From: Paraburkholderia atlantica | GTDB taxonomy: Bacteria > Pseudomonadota > Gammaproteobacteria > Burkholderiales > Burkholderiaceae | Assembly: GCF_009362785.1 (NCBI RefSeq) | Contig: NZ_WHNQ01000009.1 | Span: forward strand, 1 to 64,000 | Reading direction: 5' to 3' | DNA: 64,000 bases | In this document: in pieces, positions 57,582 through 64,000 of the stretch | How positions within the stretch are numbered: position 1 is the first letter of the stretch | Layout of the letters: the number at the start of each line of letters is the position of its first letter | Made by a program: the position numbers and the translations under genes | The notes under the pieces: model-generated | Seen by the model: only the letters and a program-made list of their open reading frames with translations | Databases searched by the model: none | What the model was told of the DNA's origin: nothing

Positions 57582-59366
57582 TCAGTCTTCGTCGCTGTCG
57601 TCATCCGGTGCCGCGTCCGATGCCGGCGTGCCATAGCGTTTCACCAACTGCTCCCTGAAGCCCGCGAGCGACTTCTGCTCATCGACGAGCTGGTACAGAT
57701 AGCCGAGCTGCACCGGCCAGTCCTTCAGTTCCTCCGCGAAAATCCGCAAGCGTTCGACCGTATCGAGCGCCGCCGCGGTGTCGCCGGCCAGCGCCTGCAG
57801 CACCGCGTAGCGTCGCAGCACCGTTTCGCCCGGCAACAGCGCGATCGCCCGCTTGTGCATCGCGAGCTTGCGTTGCAAGTTCAGTGGATTCATCGGTTGC
57901 AGCGTCGCCAGACCATATTCGCCCCACGCGCCGAACATGAACGACGGATCGGCGCCGTACTGCTCGGCTGGACGCTGGCCGTAGTACAGCACCTCGGCAC
58001 GCGCATAGTCGCGATACACCGGATACAGCGCGGCGAGTCCGCCGAATACCACCACCGCGAACGCGCCGAGCGACAGATTCGCCGGCACCATGCGCAAGGG
58101 CCGCGTTTCGAGCAGACCGAACACGAACATCGCGGGCAGCAGGAAGAACATGTACTGCTGCGGATACTCGACGAGCGCATGCATCGTGAGCACGCCGATC
58201 AGCGCGATGCCGAACACGCGCGTGGCGCTTTGCGGCGCACGCACGACGCGCACGAGCCAGGCAACGAGACCCACGAGCACGATCGCGAGACCGATCAGGC
58301 CGGTTTTCGCGAGCAGATCGACGAAGATGTCGTGCGAGTTGTTGGCGATTTCGACGCCGCCGAGTTGCCTGACGAGCTCGAACTGATAGCTCGGGAATTC
58401 GCCCCAGCCGACGCCGAGCAGCGGATGCTGCTTGAACATCGTCCAGCCGTATTTCAATAGCGCGATGCGCGGCGCGATCTGACCGGCATCCTGGAAGCGC
58501 TCGGCCGCCGACTGCCCGAGTTCGAGGTGAAAGCGCACGTTGGCCCAGCGGATCACCGCATTGACGACGAAAAACAGCACCCCGAGCGCGATCGGCACCA
58601 GCCAGTCACGGTTGCTACGGCGCGATCGCGGTTCGTTGCGAGTCTGCGCGAAGGCCATCCAGAAGCCGGCCACGACGATCACACCCATCTGCAGCCACGG
58701 ACCACGGGACACGGTCAGCGCGAGGCCGACCGAGAAAATCGTCGACACGAGCAGCCAGATAGGCACCGCGATGCGGCGCGTCTGCACGAGGTACAGCGCA
58801 CCCGCCATCGCGAACGCAATATACGTCGCGAGGTGGTTCGCCTGCGCCATGTTGCCAAACGGCCGGCGGTCGACGGTGATGTTGTACGCGACGACGAGCG
58901 GAGCCACGCGCGCCTCGAGGTGAAACAGCTGGATCACCTGACTGAACACCGCGAACAGACCGCCCACGATCAACGCCCCCGCCGCCCAGCGCAACGCGGT
59001 CTCGTCGAGCTTCACGCGCGCGAAGCCATAGCCCACGTGCACGGCCATCCACGCAGCGAGCAGGAAGCCCGCGCCGAGCCAGTTCATCGACGGCTCAGCG
59101 ACCGGCAGCACGAACGTCTGCACGACCAGCACGAGGCCGAACAGCAAGGGCACGAGCGCGACCGTCGGCGACGCGAAGCTCACGCGCGGCCGCGTGGTCG
59201 CGACCATCAGCATGACGGCCGCCCCGGTCAGCAGATACAGCGCAAGTGACGTGAATTCGGAGTAGAAGGTTGGGATCGGATACGTATGGTTGGCAACCGC
59301 GTAGGGCAGAATCAACGCAAGAGCCAGCAGTACGAGAGACAGGTAGCGCGCGAAAGGGGTGGGCAT
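57582..59366 (-). CDS. PglL-family O-oligosaccharyltransferase
   Basis: The 594-residue membrane protein has about 11-12 helices. A Wzy_C-type core contains GVGWGEFPSYQFELV and NNSHDIFVDLLAKTGLIG (the catalytic-loop His), and there is a C-terminal periplasmic region. It transfers glycans from a lipid carrier to Ser residues of exported proteins such as pilin. The adjacent pilin gene (59530-60153) is a likely substrate. O-antigen ligase WaaL is the main alternative; PglL-type features and pilin linkage favour the protein ligase. Confidence 0.82.
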   Translation of the reverse strand: MPTPFARYLSLVLLALALILPYAVANHTYPIPTFYSEFTSLALYLLTGAAVMLMVATTRPRVSFASPTVALVPLLFGLVLVVQTFVLPVAEPSMNWLGAGFLLAAWMAVHVGYGFARVKLDETALRWAAGALIVGGLFAVFSQVIQLFHLEARVAPLVVAYNITVDRRPFGNMAQANHLATYIAFAMAGALYLVQTRRIAVPIWLLVSTIFSVGLALTVSRGPWLQMGVIVVAGFWMAFAQTRNEPRSRRSNRDWLVPIALGVLFFVVNAVIRWANVRFHLELGQSAAERFQDAGQIAPRIALLKYGWTMFKQHPLLGVGWGEFPSYQFELVRQLGGVEIANNSHDIFVDLLAKTGLIGLAIVLVGLVAWLVRVVRAPQSATRVFGIALIGVLTMHALVEYPQQYMFFLLPAMFVFGLLETRPLRMVPANLSLGAFAVVVFGGLAALYPVYRDYARAEVLYYGQRPAEQYGADPSFMFGAWGEYGLATLQPMNPLNLQRKLAMHKRAIALLPGETVLRRYAVLQALAGDTAAALDTVERLRIFAEELKDWPVQLGYLYQLVDEQKSLAGFREQLVKRYGTPASDAAPDDDSDED

Positions 59367-59529
59367 CGAATCAACGGTGGGCGTCAGCAACCGGCGCACT
59401 ATACAAAAATTTCGTTGCACTGTGCGCCGGTTCGGCCGAAATAGGCTGCAAATCAGCCCTTTACGTTGTGGCTTCGAGTCGTCCGGTCAGCGCCGGGTCG
59501 TCGTCTCGTTCGCCCATTCATCTGCCCCC

Positions 59530-60153
59530 TTACGATCGGCATTCAGGCGGTGCCAGGTTCGCTGCGAGCGTGGGTGCTTCGCCCGGCATCGGCCCCGAAC
59601 CCGGCGCCGGCAACGACGACGCGCTCTTGCCGCTCGCGAAGCATTCCCACGTCAGCGCGCCCGTCTGCACCGTGTCCTTGCTCAACGCGACACGTGCGCT
59701 CGGCGCGTCGGCGTTGTCCGGCACCGAGGGCACCAGCGTCATCGTGTTCGCGCCGGCCTGCGCGACGCGCGTCGAGTACGTGATCGTGATCTGGCCGGTG
59801 TCGTCGTCGATCTGGATGGACTCGACGTTGCGCGTGGCGGGCGGCGACGCATAGCCGCCGCTGAACGCGTTGCCGCTCGCGGCGTTTTCTGCCACCGCGA
59901 GCCGCGCCGACGCCGCCAGCGACAAGCCCTCGCCGACCCGGCTGCGCGCCAGATAGTCCTGATACGCGGGTATCGCGTAGGCTGCGATCACGCCGACGAT
60001 CGCCAGCACGATCATCAACTCGATCAGCGTGAAACCGACGCCGCAGCGCCGGCAAAGGCGTGCGAACCAATGCTCGCGCCAGCGTGCGCGGCGTGACCTA
60101 CGCGAAAATTGCGTCGATTGAGAGTAAGGGGAATATGGCAGGGTAACGATCAT
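59530..60153 (-). CDS. pilA: type IV pilin (type IVa major-pilin-like)
   Basis: The 207-residue prepilin has the cleavage site [21 protein letters not shown], with Gly40, Phe41 and Glu45. The long N-terminal helix is followed by [18 protein letters not shown] Cys pair (WECF and PPECRS) would form the D-region disulphide loop, and the last residue is Ser. The leader of 40 residues is much longer than the usual 5-15. CAGGAG lies seven bases before ATG 60153, so this start is well supported. It lies 163 bases upstream of the oligosaccharyltransferase. Confidence 0.88.
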   Translation of the reverse strand: MIVTLPYSPYSQSTQFSRRSRRARWREHWFARLCRRCGVGFTLIELMIVLAIVGVIAAYAIPAYQDYLARSRVGEGLSLAASARLAVAENAASGNAFSGGYASPPATRNVESIQIDDDTGQITITYSTRVAQAGANTMTLVPSVPDNADAPSARVALSKDTVQTGALTWECFASGKSASSLPAPGSGPMPGEAPTLAANLAPPECRS

Positions 60154-60172
60154 CGGCAGACTCCTGATACGA

Positions 60173-60208
60173 GAAACGCCTGGCCCGTGGATCGGGAACA
60201 GGCGTTTC
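60173..60208 (-). terminator. hairpin between terC and pilA
   Basis: GAAACGCCTG (60173-60182) pairs with CAGGCGTTTC (60199-60208), and an inner CCC/GGG adds to the stem. Only a short T-run follows on the minus strand. It lies about 100 bases after the terC stop and just upstream of the pilA ribosome site, so it may be a terminator or a leader structure. Confidence 0.45.
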
Positions 60209-60310
60209 AATCGTAGCGAGCGAAGCTCGCGCGTCACAGTCAGCCGGATGGCCAGGCTTGCATTCGGACGTCATCGCGGATTAGGCCGCGGCGCACCGTC
60301 AATGCCGTGC

Positions 60311-61015
60311 TCACACCGCCGCCCGTTTCGCGTTACGGCGCTTCAACAAATAACCGACGATCACGACGAACAGCGCGCCCGCGATGCTCATCCCGTATTC
60401 GGCGACGGGCGTGTCGAGGATCGGCCAGCGGTCGCCGGCCGGGTCGTTGACCATCAGACCGCCCGCGATCCAGCCGAGCAGACCCGCACCGAATAGCACG
60501 ATGCCCGGAAAGCGATCGAGCAGCTTCAGAATCAGCTGGCTGCCCCACACGATCAGCGGAATGCTCACGACGAGGCCAAAGATCACCAGAGCCAGCCTGT
60601 GCTCGTGCTCCGCGGCCTCGGCCGCGCCCGCGATCGCGATCACGTTGTCCACGCTCATCACCGCGTCCGCGATGATGATCGTCTTCACCGCCGAGATCAG
60701 CTTGTCGGCCGGCTTCACGTTGTCGTGAACGTCGTGCGCGGGCGCGAGCAGGCGCACACCGATCCACAGCAGCAGCAGGCCGCCCGCGAACTTCAGGAAC
60801 GGCACATCGAGCAGCGCGACCGCGAACGCGATCAGCACGACCCGCAGCAGGATCGCGCCGGCGGTCCCCCAGACGATGCCGCGCATGCGCTGCGACTGCG
60901 GCAGGTTGCGACAGGCGAGCGCAATGACGACCGCGTTATCGCCGCCGAGCAGAACGTCGATGACGATGATCTGAAAGACCGCGCCCCAATTGAGCGTCGT
61001 GAAGAATTCGAGCAT
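60311..61015 (-). CDS. TerC-family integral membrane protein
   Basis: The 234-residue protein starts at ATG 61015 and has about seven membrane helices. It carries the family acidic motifs VIDVLLGGDNAVVIALA in helix 1 and IADAVMSVDNVIAIAGAA later. TerC/Alx proteins are implicated in metal (manganese) export during protein secretion and in tellurite resistance. No other ter genes are nearby. It is separated from sucD by a strong terminator. Confidence 0.88.
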   Translation of the reverse strand: MLEFFTTLNWGAVFQIIVIDVLLGGDNAVVIALACRNLPQSQRMRGIVWGTAGAILLRVVLIAFAVALLDVPFLKFAGGLLLLWIGVRLLAPAHDVHDNVKPADKLISAVKTIIIADAVMSVDNVIAIAGAAEAAEHEHRLALVIFGLVVSIPLIVWGSQLILKLLDRFPGIVLFGAGLLGWIAGGLMVNDPAGDRWPILDTPVAEYGMSIAGALFVVIVGYLLKRRNAKRAAV

Positions 61016-61077
61016 GGAAAAAAGAATAAGAAAAAATCGACCGGGCGGACAGCAAGACGGCGCGAGCACGGACGAAA

Positions 61078-61109
61078 AAAAGCGGGGGAGTCTGCACTCC
61101 CCCGCTTTT
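61078..61109. terminator. terminator between sucD and terC
   Basis: AGCGGGGGAG and CTCCCCCGCT form a perfect 10-bp stem with a TCTGCA loop, flanked by A- and T-runs, about 70 bases after the sucD stop. Confidence 0.9.
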
Positions 61110-61180
61110 CGGGACCGCTCGCTCACGAAAGGACTTCGTAAGCGTATCAAAATCGCGCGCCTACGGCACGCGAATTCGAT

Positions 61181-62062
61181 TTACAGCATCGCCTTCAGAA
61201 GACGCGCCATTTCCGACGGGTTCTTCGTGACCTTGATACCGCATGCGTCCATGATTTCCAGCTTCGCTTCAGCGGTGTCAGCACCGCCCGAGATCAGCGC
61301 GCCGGCGTGGCCCATGCGCTTGCCCGGAGGCGCCGTGACGCCAGCGATGAAGCCAACCACCGGCTTCTTCATGTTGTCCTTGATCCAGTGCGCGGCGTTC
61401 GCCTCGTCCGGACCGCCGATTTCGCCGATCATGATGACGGCATCCGTATCCGGATCGTCGTTGAACATCTTCATCACGTCGATGTGCTTCAGACCGTTGA
61501 TCGGGTCGCCGCCGATACCGACTGCCGACGACTGGCCGAGGCCGATCGCGGTCAGCTGGCCGACTGCTTCATACGTCAGCGTGCCCGAACGCGACACGAC
61601 GCCGATGCGGCCCTTGCGGTGGATGTGACCCGGCATGATGCCGATCTTCAGCTCGTCCGGCGTGATCGTGCCCGGGCAGTTCGGTCCGAGCAGCAGCGTC
61701 TTGCGGTTTTCGCGACGCATACGGTCCTTGATCTCGATCATGTCGCGGACAGGGATGCCTTCCGTGATACAGATTGCGAGATCCAGGTCGGCTTCGACTG
61801 CTTCCCAGATGGCTGCCGCAGCGCCTGCCGGCGGAACGTAAATCACCGACACGGTTGCGCCCGTTTCAGCCTTGGCTTCAGCGACGCTCGCGTAGATGGG
61901 GATGCCTTCGAAATCTTCGCCGGCGCGCTTCGGGTTCACGCCCGCGACGTACGCTTCGCGGCCGTTTGCGTATTCACGGCATGCACGCGTGTGGAACTGA
62001 CCGGTCTTGCCGGTGATGCCCTGCGTGATGACCTTGGTGTCTTTGTTGATCAGAATCGACAT
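61181..62062 (-). CDS. sucD: succinyl-CoA synthetase, alpha subunit
   Basis: The 293-residue subunit binds CoA and carries the phospho-His. It has VITQGITGKTGQFHT at 12-26, VSVIYVPPAGAAAAIWEA, LLLGPNCPGTITPDELKIGIMPG, SRSGTLTYEAVGQLT and MGHAGALISGG with the active His. It works with SucC in the TCA cycle to make ATP or GTP from succinyl-CoA. It follows sucC by 130 bases. Confidence 0.95.
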   Translation of the reverse strand: MSILINKDTKVITQGITGKTGQFHTRACREYANGREAYVAGVNPKRAGEDFEGIPIYASVAEAKAETGATVSVIYVPPAGAAAAIWEAVEADLDLAICITEGIPVRDMIEIKDRMRRENRKTLLLGPNCPGTITPDELKIGIMPGHIHRKGRIGVVSRSGTLTYEAVGQLTAIGLGQSSAVGIGGDPINGLKHIDVMKMFNDDPDTDAVIMIGEIGGPDEANAAHWIKDNMKKPVVGFIAGVTAPPGKRMGHAGALISGGADTAEAKLEIMDACGIKVTKNPSEMARLLKAML

Positions 62063-62192
62063 GTATTGACCTCTGTTCGTTTGGCGTCGCGCGGTAGCGC
62101 CACGCGGCGCGATGCTTCACGCCTGTGTCGCTCGCGCGCCGCCACTCGTCATTTTGGCAAATGAGCTGGTAAATGCGCCGTAGACAGGTGGC

Positions 62193-63362
62193 TTACGCCT
62201 TGCCCGAAGCAGCCGCGACGACCTTCTGAGCCGCTTCTTCCATGCTGTCCGCCGAGATGATCGGCAGGCCGGATTCGGCGAGCATCTTCTTGCCCAGGTC
62301 TTCGTTCGTGCCCTTCATGCGGACCACGAGCGGCACCTTCAGCGACACGGCCTTCGACGCCGCGATCACGCCTTCCGCGATCACGTCGCAGCGCATGATG
62401 CCACCGAAGATGTTGACCAGAATCGCGGTCAGGTTCGGGTTCTTCAGCATGATCTTGAACGCTTCGGTGACCTTCTCGGTCGTCGCACCACCGCCGACGT
62501 CGAGGAAGTTCGCCGGTTCGCCGCCGAACAGCTTGATGGTGTCCATCGTTGCCATTGCGAGGCCAGCGCCGTTCACGAGGCAGCCGATGTTGCCGTCGAG
62601 CGAGATGTACGCGAGGTCGAACTTCGACGCTTCGATTTCAGCCGGATCTTCTTCGTCCAGATCGCGGTACGCGACGATTTCCGGGTGACGGAACAGCGCA
62701 TTCGAGTCGAAGTTGAACTTCGCATCGAGTGCGATGACCTTGCCGTCGCCGGTCAGGATCAGCGGGTTGATTTCGGCGAGCGATGCGTCGGTTTCCCAGA
62801 ATGCCTTGTACAGGCCTTGCAGGATCGCGCGGGCTTGCGGGATCGAAGCGTCGGGCACGCCGATCTTCTTCGCGAGGTCGTCTGCTTCCGAGTCCTTCAG
62901 GCCGGTCGACGGATCGACGGCAACCTTGTGGATCAGCTCAGGCGTCTTTTCCGCAACTTCTTCGACGTCCATGCCGCCTTCGCTCGACGCCATCACGACG
63001 ATCTTCTGCGAAACGCGATCGATCACGAGACCGACATACAGTTCCTTCTTGATGTCAGCGCCTTCTTCGATCAGAAGGCGATTGACCTTCTGGCCTTCCG
63101 GACCGGTCTGGTGCGTGACGAGCTGCATGCCGAGGATCTGGTTCGAGTACTCGCGAACCTGTTCCAGCGACTTGGCGACCTTGACACCGCCGCCCTTGCC
63201 ACGGCCACCTGCGTGGATCTGAGCCTTGACGACCCACACCGGGCCGCCGAGCTCTTCAGCGGCCTTGACCGCATCATCCACCGAGAAGACCGGCTTGCCG
63301 CGCGGTACCGCGACGCCGAATTTCCGCAGGATTTCCTTACCCTGGTACTCGTGAATCTTCAT
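62193..63362 (-). CDS. sucC: succinyl-CoA synthetase, beta subunit
   Basis: The 389-residue ATP-grasp subunit binds the nucleotide and succinate. It shows [41 protein letters not shown] and [17 protein letters not shown], with [16 protein letters not shown] near the C-terminus. It is the first gene of the sucCD unit, and its start 55 bases after the DUF2889 stop suggests possible read-through from upstream. Confidence 0.95.
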   Translation of the reverse strand: MKIHEYQGKEILRKFGVAVPRGKPVFSVDDAVKAAEELGGPVWVVKAQIHAGGRGKGGGVKVAKSLEQVREYSNQILGMQLVTHQTGPEGQKVNRLLIEEGADIKKELYVGLVIDRVSQKIVVMASSEGGMDVEEVAEKTPELIHKVAVDPSTGLKDSEADDLAKKIGVPDASIPQARAILQGLYKAFWETDASLAEINPLILTGDGKVIALDAKFNFDSNALFRHPEIVAYRDLDEEDPAEIEASKFDLAYISLDGNIGCLVNGAGLAMATMDTIKLFGGEPANFLDVGGGATTEKVTEAFKIMLKNPNLTAILVNIFGGIMRCDVIAEGVIAASKAVSLKVPLVVRMKGTNEDLGKKMLAESGLPIISADSMEEAAQKVVAAASGKA

Positions 63363-63417
63363 GCGTGATTCCCTTCAGTCTGAGAGTTGGATAGAACTTC
63401 GATTCCGTTGCCGCCGT

Positions 63418-64000
63418 TCAGGCCGACGCGTCGCCGCTTGGTGCGCGGGCCGCCGCGTCGTCCGACGAGGCCGCGCGTTCCGCCGGACGCGGTGCGTGGC
63501 CATACCAGCGCGGATAAAACTGTTTCACCGCCTCGCCGTCGAAACGCAGCGCGTGGCAGCGTCCCAACTGGAATGGCGGTTTGTCGTTGGAATGCTCGCC
63601 TGTGCCGTTGGACGATTCGTCTCCCGAACCCGCGTTCGCGCCCGGCGTGCCTTCATCGGTGTTCCACACTTCGCCGGCGAACGCCTGGATCGCGGCGGTC
63701 GGCAGCATCGCGCACAGCTCGGTGAGATGCGTGCAACCGGCCGTGCCGGCCAGCAAACGGGCAGCATCGCGACGGAAGTTGTGGAACAGATTGAGCCCGA
63801 TGAGGGCACGGTAGGCGGGATTGCTGGCCTGGCATAACCCTGGATAGGGCACCCAGTCGGACGACGCCTCGGCGTCGACGACATTGAGCTTGCGATCGAT
63901 GGTGATGCGAAGCCAGAGTTCATGGATCGGCTGACCATTGGGCCGGATTCCCGACGGAAGCGCCACATCGCGAGGCTTTTCGTCGGTCAGGCACGCTTCC
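63418..64000 (-). CDS. DUF2889 domain protein (partial at the window edge)
   Basis: The frame is open from the right edge of the window, so the N-terminus lies beyond base 64000. The visible 194 residues match DUF2889: EPIHE-like (PIHELWLRITIDRKLNVVDAEA), PYPGLCQASNPAYRALIGLNLFHNFRRDAA, GCTHLTELCAMLP and PFQLGRCHALR with VKQFYPRWYG. The Cys and His residues could bind a metal. Its function is unknown; the C-terminal end is Ala-rich. It sits just upstream of sucCD on the same strand, as in other Burkholderia. Confidence 0.82.
   Translation of the reverse strand, partial: EACLTDEKPRDVALPSGIRPNGQPIHELWLRITIDRKLNVVDAEASSDWVPYPGLCQASNPAYRALIGLNLFHNFRRDAARLLAGTAGCTHLTELCAMLPTAAIQAFAGEVWNTDEGTPGANAGSGDESSNGTGEHSNDKPPFQLGRCHALRFDGEAVKQFYPRWYGHAPRPAERAASSDDAAARAPSGDASA

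Overview
The window is GC-rich, densely coded DNA from a betaproteobacterium of the Burkholderiaceae, most like Paraburkholderia/Burkholderia. Supporting evidence is the pgk-pyk-fba-purC-purE-purK-tsaC gene order, a BpeAB-OprB-type efflux operon with a divergent TetR gene, the sucC-sucD pair next to terC, and a pilin gene beside a PglL-type ligase. No rRNA, tRNA, CRISPR array or insertion sequence was recognised.

Layout. 1-1715: end of a xylulokinase gene and its SorC-type regulator. 1857-6042: an AT-richer accessory island on the minus strand, with a large peptidoglycan-degrading effector-like gene, a translationally coupled secreted immunity-like gene, and three broken genes. One of the broken genes is clearly an LprI/DUF1311 lysozyme-inhibitor-like gene killed by two in-frame TGA codons. 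6410-12518: a sorbitol/mannitol (smo-like) ABC transporter operon with a polyol dehydrogenase and a HAD phosphatase. 12710-16105: a zinc-uptake operon, zur-znuA-znuC-znuB, behind a good Zur box. 16194-17350: S-formylglutathione hydrolase behind a class III alcohol dehydrogenase gene that has lost its whole middle in frame, with an octanucleotide repeat in its leader. 17466-20809: a second xylulokinase and an NCS2 purine permease. 20925-27981: RND efflux operon, its operator and repressor. 28075-31768: a cysteine hydrolase with a GlxA-type regulator, and small conserved genes. 32040-35699: a Do-type periplasmic protease and a two-component system. 35958-40120: PBP4-type carboxypeptidase, sterol-desaturase-like protein, GDSL lipoprotein. 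40226-48462: tRNA modification, purine synthesis and lower glycolysis. 48737-57524: AzlCD, IlvE, heptosyltransferase, hydrolase, M48 protease, MoaC and MazG-like genes. 57582-60153: O-oligosaccharyltransferase and pilin. 60311-64000: TerC, SucD, SucC and a partial DUF2889 gene.

How the genes work together. The smo operon would import a hexitol, oxidise it to a ketose and feed a kinase; the SorC regulator lies beyond the island. The island sits where the xylB-sorC pair and the smo operon converge, and it reads as an orphan interbacterial-toxin module. No VgrG, PAAR or structural secretion gene is present, so assignment to type VI secretion is inference. The most unusual content is the decaying series of candidate immunity genes downstream of the effector, the composition step inside the effector gene, and the 74-residue in-frame remnant of adhC.
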